Positions 55,013 to 63,929 of a DNA stretch of 64,000 bases are shown here, in pieces (position 1 is the first letter of the stretch; the number at the start of each line of letters is the position of its first letter). The translations under genes and the position numbers were made by a program. The DNA comes from an uncultured Porphyromonas sp. Its GTDB lineage: Bacteria > Bacteroidota > Bacteroidia > Bacteroidales > Porphyromonadaceae. The stretch covers positions 1 to 64,000 of the forward strand of contig NZ_CALHDW010000010.1 of the NCBI RefSeq assembly GCF_938023125.1, read 5' to 3'. The notes beneath the pieces are model-generated. The model was not told the origin of the DNA. It made no database searches and worked only from the letters and a program-made list of their open reading frames with translations.

Positions 55013-58000
55013 TTAGCGCTCTACACTCGTGCGCTCAGTGGTTTGCCGTTTACGCTCGTTGGCCTTGGCTTGTTGCTCTGCCTCTCGTTTTTTTCTGAGC
55101 TCTTCGACTCGCTGTTTGCGCTCAGCCTCTTTGGTGCGTCGCTCCTCTTCACGCTTTTTCTTGAGCTCTTCGGCCCGTTGCTTACGCTCGGCCGCCTTGG
55201 CACGCCGCTCCTCTTCTCGCTGCCGTTTGACCTCTTCTTCTTTCTTCTTTTTGGCCTTTGCCTCTTCGCGCTCACGCTGCTTGCGCTCACGTGCTGCCTT
55301 CTCCACGTCTTCGTAGGAGATAGGTGCCGTCTCATTTACTTGGTAAATAGGCATTTCCTCTTCTCTCGGTTCGGGCTTGGGCTCGGGTGCTTTCTCCGTC
55401 TCTACGGGGGCTGTCACTTTGGGTGTTTCTACCTCTTTAGTGCGAGCTACGGCAGCCTCTTCTCGAGCCTTTGCAATCTCTTCGTAGCGACTCAGTGCCA
55501 AGGCAACTGCTGCCTGACGCGGGGCTATGCTATCGGCCAGGAAGTCGAAGTAATTCCCCAGAGAGGCTCCGGAGAGCAGGGCTTTGTAGCTCGTCTGATC
55601 CATGGCAAAGAGGAGGGCATCACTCGGCAAGGCAGGCATATACCCCTCGGGACTATAGGCATCGCGTACATAGTTCCAAGCCTCACGCTCGGAGGAGAAA
55701 CCGCTAATAGTCACTCTTTGGATGGGCGAAAGTCGCTCCAAAGAGACCTCTAAAGGAAGATCGGTATAGCGTGAAAAATTGAACGAAGTAAGTGCAAAAA
55801 GGAGCGAATGAGACTCCACATTTGCCTCGGCACAAAGCAATACCACACTATGCGGAGAGCGCAGAAGTGGCAAACGATAGGTGTAGAGAGAGTCGGCCGC
55901 CTCGGTATCCCCACCAAAAGACAACTCGTAATTGAGTCCGGAGTAGCCTCCCTTGCTAATGCTTCTGCCGCCTGTCAGCTCTCGCAACATCTGCTGAGCG
56001 AGTTCCAAGACCTCGTCGCGTTGGTACTCTCTCAAGAGTTGCTCCAGAGCCTGCTTAAAGGCAATTTCCTCTCCCTCCAATACGTAAGAGAGGGCTTTGA
56101 GGAAGTCCATCTTAGGCTTCAAGGTAGAGAGCGGATATTGTGCATGTAGCTCCGTAGCCAAAGCTCTCACCGCCGTAGGATTACCACTCAAATAGGCAGC
56201 AAAGGCCTCGTTGTAGAGCCGCTCTTCTTGCTCTTGAGCCGTGCGAAGCTGCTCAAGGTACTGGGGAGAAGCTATTGCCTGAGCCAGCGGTTGATCGGCA
56301 AACTCGGCCAAAATCTTTCGTCTCCAGACCTGCGCCTCACTCTTCAGTCCACGGCGCTCTAGTAGCATATAGAGCTGATAGTAAACGCCCAAACGCTCCT
56401 CATAATTGGGATAGCGGCGGAGCAACTCCTCCAGAGCATAGGTAGCCTCGTCAAAAAGCTCCATCTCTTCTTGGAATACTTGTGCCATCCCCAGAAGTCC
56501 ATTTTGGATGATAACATCGCTGGCGGCAAGCTCTTCGGGTGTAGTAGGTAGCTGAGCCAAATAATACTCTCGCTTGGTTGGGTCTTGGCTGGGCGGTAAG
56601 TCCTGAGGAGAACCCGAGGGAGAGGCGGTAGTATCCGAAGCTAGCGAATCGGCTTGCTCCGGGGTGGACTGCGACTCAAATGCAGAGGAAGAGGCCGAGG
56701 GCATCACACTCTTCTGACGGCGGCGCCAATTATCTTCCAACGTGCGATTGCCCCACTTTTGTTTGAATTGCGCCTTCCCTCGAGCAATGAGCTGGGGATT
56801 ATAGAAATAAAACTCACCCGAAGTAGGCATCCCCTGATCCGGAGTTTTAGATACCCCTGATGGGGTGTTACTACCGAGTTGCTCGTTGAGAGCATCTTGT
56901 TCTTCTTGCCGAGCAGCCATCCGCTCATCACGCTCTCGCTCTCGTTGCGCCTTCTCATAAGCGGCAATAGCACTATCTATAATGCGGAATTTCTCCACCT
57001 CAGGGAGGGAGGCAAGATGGCGCAGACTATCCTGCTCAGCCACGGCACGCACATGCAGCGCCAAGGCATCAAGTTGCTTAGAGAGTGTAGTATATTCTTC
57101 GCTCTTTGGGTGCGACTTAGGGAGAGCAGCCACCCCGGTAGCAAAACTTCTCTGCGCCCTATCCCAATCTCGTTTTGCCAAGTATATCTGCCCGGCAGCC
57201 ACGGCACACAGGGCAAAGTCTCCCCCATGCTCCGTACTCTTCTCCACCCCTAGGTTATAAGACTTCAGCGCCGAGAGAGAATCCAATTGCCTTAGATATA
57301 AATCCCCCTGCGTGAGGTAAAGGCGATCCAGTACCTCCTTGTTGCGCCCACGACGCGCCATCTTTTCCGTTGTCGTGATAGCCCTACGCACATTCCTCTC
57401 CGCCTCTATCTCTACTAGGCGGAGCTGCGTGGCAAACTCCAATGCAAAGGGTGGAGCCTTGCTCAAGAGGGTGCGGAAAACCTTTTTTGCCTCACCGGGG
57501 CGCCCCGATTGCACAAGCAACTGCCCCAAGAGATAGCGCATGCGCAACTTCTCTGTTCGGCTCTCTTCCTTGGCAATGGCCCGCCTAAGGGGCTCGATAG
57601 CTTCGTCTATTCGCCCCTTGGAGAGCGCAACCTCCGCCAGCGTTTTGTCGTAGACTTGACTTTTTCTCAGGTATGCCGCATCGGTCTGTAGTGTCCTAAT
57701 CATCTCCTCGGCCTCATGCAGCCAGCCCATAGCCGTATAGCTGCGAGCCTGCCAGAGACGAGCCTCATCACGGATAGCCGGCTCCGTGGCATAGAGACGA
57801 GACATATACGAGAAGGTAGCCATGGCATCGAGGAAGTCGCCATTGTAAAACTGCGATTTCCCCACAAGGAGCCAAGCATTATGTAAGAAGCTATTGTACT
57901 CGCGACGCTTGTAAAACTCAGCCTCACGGGCGGAGGGTCTCCCCTTGCGTTCCGGTTTGGTGCGGATGCTGTGGAGCTTGATCGCCGTCTGTCCTTTGGC

Positions 58001-58279
58001 CAAAGCCGGGTCAAAAGCCCCTCCCTTTCGCTCCTTGAGCATACCTCGCTGCGCCTCTATCGGGTCGAGGAATATCTGCCGGGAGTAACTCTCGGAGTAG
58101 TTCGCTACGAAACTATTATAGGTCTCATCAAAAGCATTTTTTCCATGAAAATAGACATTGTATCGGGTGGTAAGGTTGTGGTAAAAGCGGGTTGAGGCAT
58201 TATTGCGCCGCACCGAGCAGCTCCCCAAGAGGAGCGCTAAGCAGAAACAAACTACGGAGACGAACGAAGCACGGCGCAT
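55013..58279 (-). CDS. porW: Type IX secretion TPR lipoprotein PorW/SprE
   Basis: I start at MRRASFVSVVCFCLALLLGSC (58279). The 1088-residue lipoprotein opens after the Cys with the PorW/SprE signature STRFYHNLTTRYNVYFHGKNAF and has TPR-like repeats from about 115 to 760. It is needed for T9SS function in Bacteroidetes, probably linking outer-membrane translocon parts to the PorLM motor. The last 150 residues are a highly charged Lys/Arg/Glu coiled coil with repeats of AERKQR-EEL-KKREEE, longer than I would expect. It overlaps no neighbour and follows a small membrane-protein gene by 16 bp. Confidence 0.9.
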   Translation of the reverse strand: MRRASFVSVVCFCLALLLGSCSVRRNNASTRFYHNLTTRYNVYFHGKNAFDETYNSFVANYSESYSRQIFLDPIEAQRGMLKERKGGAFDPALAKGQTAIKLHSIRTKPERKGRPSAREAEFYKRREYNSFLHNAWLLVGKSQFYNGDFLDAMATFSYMSRLYATEPAIRDEARLWQARSYTAMGWLHEAEEMIRTLQTDAAYLRKSQVYDKTLAEVALSKGRIDEAIEPLRRAIAKEESRTEKLRMRYLLGQLLVQSGRPGEAKKVFRTLLSKAPPFALEFATQLRLVEIEAERNVRRAITTTEKMARRGRNKEVLDRLYLTQGDLYLRQLDSLSALKSYNLGVEKSTEHGGDFALCAVAAGQIYLAKRDWDRAQRSFATGVAALPKSHPKSEEYTTLSKQLDALALHVRAVAEQDSLRHLASLPEVEKFRIIDSAIAAYEKAQRERERDERMAARQEEQDALNEQLGSNTPSGVSKTPDQGMPTSGEFYFYNPQLIARGKAQFKQKWGNRTLEDNWRRRQKSVMPSASSSAFESQSTPEQADSLASDTTASPSGSPQDLPPSQDPTKREYYLAQLPTTPEELAASDVIIQNGLLGMAQVFQEEMELFDEATYALEELLRRYPNYEERLGVYYQLYMLLERRGLKSEAQVWRRKILAEFADQPLAQAIASPQYLEQLRTAQEQEERLYNEAFAAYLSGNPTAVRALATELHAQYPLSTLKPKMDFLKALSYVLEGEEIAFKQALEQLLREYQRDEVLELAQQMLRELTGGRSISKGGYSGLNYELSFGGDTEAADSLYTYRLPLLRSPHSVVLLCAEANVESHSLLFALTSFNFSRYTDLPLEVSLERLSPIQRVTISGFSSEREAWNYVRDAYSPEGYMPALPSDALLFAMDQTSYKALLSGASLGNYFDFLADSIAPRQAAVALALSRYEEIAKAREEAAVARTKEVETPKVTAPVETEKAPEPKPEPREEEMPIYQVNETAPISYEDVEKAARERKQREREEAKAKKKKEEEVKRQREEERRAKAAERKQRAEELKKKREEERRTKEAERKQRVEELRKKREAEQQAKANERKRQTTERTSVER

Positions 58280-58295
58280 ACGCAACAAAGCTGTT

Positions 58296-58751
58296 TTAGC
58301 GAATTTGTTTTTGGGAGGAGGGGCCTTTTTTTTCGGCAGCAGCCCTCAGACGCTCCTCGGCCTCCCCCATGAGCGACTGCGGGAGCGCTATGGAGCGACG
58401 GCTAAGGCTCTGCATCCAGCCGGCCACGTCCTCAGGCAAGAGCGTAACGAGTACGCTACGGAATTCTTCCACCTCCTCGGGGGTGTAATCACTATGCGAG
58501 CGAGAGGCAAAGCGGTCTAGCTCTTCGTCGTCGTAATAATCAATCTTCGGCGCAGCCTTTTCTTTGCTACAGGTGCCCTCGCCACAGGTGCAAACAGAGC
58601 ACTTCTCGCCCGATTGCCCCCAAGATTCTACGCCTTTGACTATATCTTTTTTGTGCTCGTCGATCGTGCCGTGGCGCCGCCCCCATCGATAGATCACCCA
58701 AACGAGCAGAGCAATCCCCAAGAGGATGCCCAATAATTTAGTTGACATCAT
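58296..58751 (-). CDS. Small single-span membrane protein upstream of porW
   Basis: A 151-residue protein with one N-terminal membrane helix (about 4-22, LLGILLGIALLVWVIY). A Cys-rich patch follows (CSVCTCGEGTC, about 51-61), perhaps metal binding, then a helical domain (about 85-140). It shares an operon with porW (16 bp gap), so a role in secretion is possible. I do not recognise a named family. A -7 element lies only 4 bp upstream of the ATG. Confidence 0.65.
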   Translation of the reverse strand: MMSTKLLGILLGIALLVWVIYRWGRRHGTIDEHKKDIVKGVESWGQSGEKCSVCTCGEGTCSKEKAAPKIDYYDDEELDRFASRSHSDYTPEEVEEFRSVLVTLLPEDVAGWMQSLSRRSIALPQSLMGEAEERLRAAAEKKGPSSQKQIR

Positions 58752-58755
58752 AGGG

Positions 58756-58763
58756 CAAAGATA
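58756..58763 (-). promoter_or_regulatory. -7 element directly before the start codon
   Basis: TATCTTTG on the minus strand (58763-58756) ends 4 nt before ATG ATG. Given the usual spacing, transcription would begin at or next to the start codon. No matching -33 TTG was found. Confidence 0.4.
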
Positions 58764-58811
58764 ACGATTGACTTGCGATAAATATAGTAAAATAGAGACT
58801 TTTACAAGCGG

Positions 58812-59216
58812 CTAAGCACGCACAAAGAGGCGAAAAGCCACAAATAATGCAGCAAAACCCAACACCAAGCTCCCCCCTAAGTAGAGAATCGCCTCAAGGA
58901 TATTGCCCCGTTGAATCAGCTGCATCCCCTCCAATGCAAACGAAGAAAAAGTGGTAAATCCGCCACAAAAGCCTGTGGCTAAAAGCAAGAAACCCCAGCG
59001 AGACCACCCCTCGGGAGCATAGCGATGAAGGCACCCCACCACCACGCCTATGAGGAAACAGCCCAACACATTGACCAACATTGTCCCCCAAGGTATCGAC
59101 ACTCGCCCTCCCCATAGGGGGAGCCACGAAAACCACCTCTGCGCAGATCGCTGTATTACATAGCGTGCCACAGAGCCCAGCATTCCCCCTAGGGCTACAC
59201 AGAGTATATCCTTCAT
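58812..59216 (-). CDS. crcB: Fluoride exporter CrcB/Fluc
   Basis: A 134-residue, four-helix membrane protein. GGMLGSVARYVIQR (helix 1) and GFCGGFTTFSSFALEG (helix 3, Phe box) are the defining motifs. It forms dual-topology dimers that expel fluoride. No fluoride riboswitch was found upstream. Confidence 0.93.
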   Translation of the reverse strand: MKDILCVALGGMLGSVARYVIQRSAQRWFSWLPLWGGRVSIPWGTMLVNVLGCFLIGVVVGCLHRYAPEGWSRWGFLLLATGFCGGFTTFSSFALEGMQLIQRGNILEAILYLGGSLVLGFAALFVAFRLFVRA

Positions 59217-59328
59217 TTGGACTGAGCAAGCCGACGTGCACTATACACTTAAGGGCTGAGGGAGTGAATTAGACCGGCACAACAGCAGGCCTCCTATCAC
59301 CATACGCCCCTACATATAGAGGCGAGAA

Positions 59329-61002
59329 TTACCAAATAGTATCAATCTCTTCTTCCGGCTCTAGGGCGTGCTCTAGGCGTAGCGTGATGGTTGTGGCATC
59401 ACACACTGCCGAGGGGCCAAAGAACTGAATGGGGCCGGGATAACGGAAGGCAATGCCCTCTGCCCACTCCTTGCGATGCTCACGGAAAAAGCGGAAGGGG
59501 GCCCCCTCGATATCTACCAAGGCCTTAGCGATAACCGGTTTGTCCACGCCGTTTCGCTCCTCTATGACCAGCATCTCGGTAAGGGGGATCCCTCTGGGTA
59601 TCCACTCTTTTGGGCTATGAACCAAGTTACCCACCGTAGCCATATAGCCGGAGCAACCCTCTTTGGCGAGAGCCACTGCGGTGCGGCCAAGGGCATAACA
59701 GTAGGATGTATCAAAATTGGAGGGCATAGAGCAGCGGCCTTCGTACCCAAAGAAATGGGTCAAAGCCGAGAGATTGCCCTCGAAAGAGCCCTGAGCACGA
59801 CGCTTCTCAAGCTCTTGCTCTAGGAGCGTTACGATGAGGGATTCCGTCTCTATACGCGACACTTGCACATTTCCGTGGGGGTCACGCTCCAGAGCGAGCT
59901 GGCGAGCTACCTCCTCGGGGAGAGAGCGCAAGGTCTCCTCGTCTTCTTCTGAGAGTTTGCTGGCAATGTAGTTGATAATCTGGCTCTCTTTTACAAGATG
60001 GAGCTTATGCCCATTCTCTGCCAATACTCGGTTGAGCGAGGCAATAAGGCGACGTACCTTGGGCACGAATTCTATCAAGCCCTCGGGTATAAGCACCACA
60101 CCAAAGTCCATACCACGCTGTGCACGATCCACTACCACATCCGCCAGCTGACGCACGAGGTCGCCCAGGGTGAGCCCTCGAGCCGCCACCTCTTCACTGA
60201 TGATGGCTACCGTGGGCTGGGTCATAAGAGCGCACTCCAAGGTCAGGTGGGAAGCCGAGCGTCCCATGAGTTTGACAAAGTGCCAATACTTCTTCGAGGA
60301 GTAGCAATCGCGCTGGATGTTACCCACCAATTCGGCATAAACCTTAACGCAAGTATCGAAGCCAAACGACGTCTCTACCCAACCATTTTTGAGGTCGCCG
60401 TCTATCGTTTTGGGGCAGCCCACCACTGAGAGAGGGTCGTTTACACTACGGCAGTACTCGGCAAGCAGGGCAGCATTGGTATTGGAGTCGTCCCCACCGA
60501 TCACCACAAGAGCATCCAAAGCCAAGCGATGAGCATGGAGAAGGACCTGCTCAAACTGCTCCTTAGTCTCAAGTTTTGTACGGTCAGAACCGATCATATC
60601 GAAGCCGCCCGTATTGCGATAGCGGTTAATAACGTCTGCCGTAAGCTCCCGAGCCTCGCCTCGGAGTAGCCCTCCCGGCCCCATGATAAAGCCATAAAGG
60701 ATGGAGGCCGGATGATGCATCTTGAGGGCATCAAATATGCCGGCTATTACATTATGCCCCCCGGGAGCCTGCCCCCCTGAGAGCAAAACCCCCACCGTGA
60801 GAGGGCTGTTGGCCTCGGGCTCTACGTCGGCTGCGGCCAAAGAGACCACAGGGAGCTGTGCCGTGTGCGGGAAGAGAGCGGCAATACGCTCGTCGGGAGT
60901 CGCGGCATTGGTAGAGACATCAAGCTTAGTAGGGTGCTCTAGCACCTCGGGGAGTTGAGGCTTATAGATCGCACGTAACTTATCTAAACGAATATAGGTC
61001 AT
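59329..61002 (-). CDS. pfp: Pyrophosphate-dependent 6-phosphofructokinase
   Basis: I start at MTYIRLDKLRAIYKPQ (61002). The 557-residue product is a long-type PFK. GGDDSNTNA and PKTIDGDLKN carry the Asp and Lys that mark use of pyrophosphate instead of ATP; SGGQAPGGHNV is the N-terminal phosphate site. It phosphorylates fructose 6-phosphate reversibly in the cytoplasm. It lies 70 bp after the carboxynorspermidine dehydrogenase gene. Confidence 0.92.
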   Translation of the reverse strand: MTYIRLDKLRAIYKPQLPEVLEHPTKLDVSTNAATPDERIAALFPHTAQLPVVSLAAADVEPEANSPLTVGVLLSGGQAPGGHNVIAGIFDALKMHHPASILYGFIMGPGGLLRGEARELTADVINRYRNTGGFDMIGSDRTKLETKEQFEQVLLHAHRLALDALVVIGGDDSNTNAALLAEYCRSVNDPLSVVGCPKTIDGDLKNGWVETSFGFDTCVKVYAELVGNIQRDCYSSKKYWHFVKLMGRSASHLTLECALMTQPTVAIISEEVAARGLTLGDLVRQLADVVVDRAQRGMDFGVVLIPEGLIEFVPKVRRLIASLNRVLAENGHKLHLVKESQIINYIASKLSEEDEETLRSLPEEVARQLALERDPHGNVQVSRIETESLIVTLLEQELEKRRAQGSFEGNLSALTHFFGYEGRCSMPSNFDTSYCYALGRTAVALAKEGCSGYMATVGNLVHSPKEWIPRGIPLTEMLVIEERNGVDKPVIAKALVDIEGAPFRFFREHRKEWAEGIAFRYPGPIQFFGPSAVCDATTITLRLEHALEPEEEIDTIW

Positions 61003-61072
61003 AAGGGATAGATTAAAATAACGTGGGGCACCTCTTAGCATCATGCCGGGCACCCCACTTTTTGACTACATA

Positions 61073-62284
61073 TTAGGCTTCAAACTCAATATCTACATCG
61101 AGATGTTCGTGCCATGGCAAGCCCTGCTTGGCCACCTCTTCGAGGAATGGATCGGGATCGAACTCCTCTACGTTGTGCACCCCGGGCTTATTCCAAAGCC
61201 CTCGTGCGAACATCAAGGCTCCCACCGTGGCAGGTACGCCCGTTGTGTAGCTCACCCCCTGCATCCCGGTCTCACGGAAAGCGGCTTGGTGACTACAGTT
61301 GTTCCATATATAATAAGTGTGCTCCTTACCATCCTTCACCCCACGGATACGGCAACCGATTGAGGTCTCGCCCGTATAGTTGCTCCCAAGGTCTTGAGGG
61401 TTTGGTAGCACGGCTTTGAGGAATTGGATGGGCACGATCTCCATACCATTGTAATTGATCGGCTCGATGCTTCCCATACCAATGTTTTGGATTACACGCA
61501 AGTGGGTCAGATACTCCTCGCCAAAGGTCATCCAAAAGCGTGCTCTCTTGATAGTGGGGAAGTTAAGCACCAAACTCTCCAGCTCTTCGTGGTAGAGCAG
61601 GTAGCTCTCACGCACACCGATACCGGGGTAATGGAGCGGACGATGGATCTCTTGCGGCTCCGTTTCTATCCACTCACCATTGAGATAGTACTTACCCTTT
61701 TGGGTAATCTCTCGAATGTTGATCTCGGGATTAAAGTTCGTAGCAAATGCCTTGTGGTGATCCCCTCCGTTGCAGTCCACAATATCGAGGTAGTGGATCT
61801 CATCGAAGTGATGCTTGGCGGCATAGGCGGTAAAGACGCTCGTCACCCCGGGGTCGAAACCACATCCAAGGATAGCGGTAAGGCCGGCCTTTTCGAAGCG
61901 TTCGCGATAGGCCCACTGCCAGCTATACTGATATTTTGCCTCGTCTAGAGGTTCGTAATTGGCGGTATCAAGGTAGTTTACTCCGCACTCCAAGCAGGCA
62001 TCCATAATGGTAAGGTCTTGGTAGGGAAGGGCTACATTTATTACAAGATCGGGCTTAAAGCTGCGGAATAGAGTACACAGCTCGGGCACCTTATCGGCAT
62101 CTACCGAAGCCGTTTGTATCTTCACGCCTCCAAGGGTCTCTTCGATCTCCTGTGCAATTTTATCACACTTGCTCTTGGTGCGGCTCGCCAGCATTATATC
62201 GGTAAAGACCTCGTGGTTCATAGCCACTTTCTTAGCTACGACGGTGCCAACGCCTCCGGCACCAATTATCAAGACTCTTGCCAT
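61073..62284 (-). CDS. Carboxynorspermidine dehydrogenase (saccharopine dehydrogenase family)
   Basis: The start at 62284 (MARVLIIGAGGVGTVVAKKVA) is supported by a -7 element (TATCTTTG, 62337-62330) about 45 bp upstream. The 403-residue enzyme has the Rossmann GAGGVG motif, LDTANYEP and CGFDPGVTSVF typical of CASDH/Lys1-like proteins. It condenses putrescine with aspartate semialdehyde to carboxyspermidine in the alternative spermidine route used by Bacteroides. Its substrate putrescine would come from aguA/aguB at 42-44 kb. The decarboxylase is not in the window. Confidence 0.88.
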   Translation of the reverse strand: MARVLIIGAGGVGTVVAKKVAMNHEVFTDIMLASRTKSKCDKIAQEIEETLGGVKIQTASVDADKVPELCTLFRSFKPDLVINVALPYQDLTIMDACLECGVNYLDTANYEPLDEAKYQYSWQWAYRERFEKAGLTAILGCGFDPGVTSVFTAYAAKHHFDEIHYLDIVDCNGGDHHKAFATNFNPEINIREITQKGKYYLNGEWIETEPQEIHRPLHYPGIGVRESYLLYHEELESLVLNFPTIKRARFWMTFGEEYLTHLRVIQNIGMGSIEPINYNGMEIVPIQFLKAVLPNPQDLGSNYTGETSIGCRIRGVKDGKEHTYYIWNNCSHQAAFRETGMQGVSYTTGVPATVGALMFARGLWNKPGVHNVEEFDPDPFLEEVAKQGLPWHEHLDVDIEFEA

Positions 62285-62401
62285 AGTTATAGTTGTTTGC
62301 TTTCTATGCTCTGTTATTTTTATGCTCCACAAAGATAGAGAAAAAGAACTATCCTCTGAATAACACACCCCACAATACCGAGATATATTCCATAGCCCAA
62401 A

Positions 62402-62436
62402 CGGCACTTGAACAGGAAATCCCATGTCAAGTGCCG
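62402..62436 (-). terminator. Hairpin after the LRR protein gene
   Basis: A perfect 10-bp inverted repeat, CGGCACTTGA (62402-62411) and TCAAGTGCCG (62427-62436). Without a long T run it is a weak or factor-dependent terminator. Confidence 0.5.
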
Positions 62437-62456
62437 CATAATATAAAGAGATGAGA

Positions 62457-63899
62457 TTACAGAGATACTTTGTGAATAGAAGTGCCAACCCGCACTATAT
62501 AAACACCCCTTGACGGAAGCTGTAGCACGTGAGAGCCCGTGAGGTATCCCTGAGCTATCGTTTTTCCTTCCACTGTGTAGATAGAGTAGAGAATGGGGGA
62601 CGAAGGCTCCTCAGGAAGCTCGATAACAAGACTGCCATCCCTTCCATATACCATATACTTCCCTAGCCCCTCCACCAAAGGAGGCTCTACCCCTAAGGGA
62701 AACTTATCCGTTTCTATAATATTGGTGAAGTAGTTCCAGCCGAATGCCTGCCGGTACTTCTCTCCTGAACCGATAGGAACGTAAACAGGAATATCATTGG
62801 GAGTAAAGCCGTGAAATGGACCTTTCCCAGGATTGACCAAAGGATGTTCAGTACAATGAGGAGGATTGGGAGAGAGAGAATATATCTTCTGAAGGTGACT
62901 CAAGTCTCTAAATGCCCCGCCTTCAATATACTCCACAGTAGAGGGGAAAACAATCGAATCAATGAGACAGGAATTAAATGCGTCGTAGCCAATCCACCTC
63001 AGTTTCGGAGGAAGCTGATTGACCTTCAACTCGGAACACCACTGGAAAGCACTACGACCAATTTTTGTAACAGTTGTGGGGATGTTCGCTTCCTCCAACA
63101 TATCGCATAAAGACAAAAAACTATCTGGGATCTCGGTCAACCCTTCGGGCAGGACAATTCTCTTTAGTTTCTGGTTGTTGGAAAAAGACGAATCTCCTAC
63201 CCTTTTGACGGTATTGGGTAGAACTATCTCCCTAAGATGTGTAGCATATATAGCGGACAAGCCGATGCTGTCTAACCCCTCGGGGAAATTCATCTCCTCT
63301 ACCCTTACGTAATAGAATGCCAATATATTAATGGTTTTGAGGGTGGAGGGTAGAATAATCCTTTTAATACTATTACACCGGGCAAAACATCGGATGGGAA
63401 TTTCTGTCACGCCCTCAGGAATTACCAATGGGTCTCCTTCAAGCCATCGATTACCATCAAAACAAAAGTGCCCCATCTTACGCAACGAAGAGGGAAAATT
63501 GATCTGACTCAACGTCATCCTCGTAAAAGCATAAGCCCCAAACTCCGTAATATCATCAGGAAGAATGATGCGACGAATGTCTAGATAGTGTCCGGAAGTA
63601 TACCAATCTCTATCAACAAAAGCTTCGTCGGGGATCTTGTGGTTCTCAACCTGTGCATACTGCAAATTGACGATTCGCAGATTTCCATCCTTTGCGCAAC
63701 GAACTATAGTTTTGAAATCGGGAGCACTGATGGGACCATGCACCACCAACGAATCTATGGTGTTCCACTTGTCGCCCAAAACCTGCTCCAACTCACCATA
63801 CCTGCTCACCCTCGCATCGAGGAAACTCTCCTGACTCCATACCTCAGGAGAACAGACCAGCCCCAAAAAGAGCAATAGAAATACCTGTATTCTTTTCAT
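62457..63899 (-). CDS. BspA-like leucine-rich-repeat protein with T9SS type A signal
   Basis: A 480-residue exported protein: signal peptide (ending EVWSQ), then LRR_5/BspA repeats (about 85-345) of the form RIVLPEGLTEIPDSFLSLC and PSTVEYIEGGAFRD. A linker precedes a C-terminal sorting domain ending GVYIVRVGTSIHKVSL, the type A T9SS CTD. The last gene segment therefore encodes a surface-attached cargo of the system that includes PorW. Possibly an adhesin. Confidence 0.85.
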   Translation of the reverse strand: MKRIQVFLLLFLGLVCSPEVWSQESFLDARVSRYGELEQVLGDKWNTIDSLVVHGPISAPDFKTIVRCAKDGNLRIVNLQYAQVENHKIPDEAFVDRDWYTSGHYLDIRRIILPDDITEFGAYAFTRMTLSQINFPSSLRKMGHFCFDGNRWLEGDPLVIPEGVTEIPIRCFARCNSIKRIILPSTLKTINILAFYYVRVEEMNFPEGLDSIGLSAIYATHLREIVLPNTVKRVGDSSFSNNQKLKRIVLPEGLTEIPDSFLSLCDMLEEANIPTTVTKIGRSAFQWCSELKVNQLPPKLRWIGYDAFNSCLIDSIVFPSTVEYIEGGAFRDLSHLQKIYSLSPNPPHCTEHPLVNPGKGPFHGFTPNDIPVYVPIGSGEKYRQAFGWNYFTNIIETDKFPLGVEPPLVEGLGKYMVYGRDGSLVIELPEEPSSPILYSIYTVEGKTIAQGYLTGSHVLQLPSRGVYIVRVGTSIHKVSL

Positions 63900-63901
63900 C
63901 G

Positions 63902-63929
63902 TTTCTCTATGTAAATTTCTCTATGTAAT
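63902..63929. repeat. Tandem 14-bp repeat just before the LRR gene
   Basis: TTTCTCTATGTAAA (63902-63915) is followed directly by TTTCTCTATGTAAT (63916-63929). It lies 2 bp upstream of the start codon, so copy number could alter leader length and ribosome access. Confidence 0.7.

Noticed and set aside
59217..59310. Fluoride riboswitch before crcB
   Set aside because: A GGCG..ATGGTG-like string occurs on the minus strand, but the conserved CTGATG-CTCC part and the pairing are absent.
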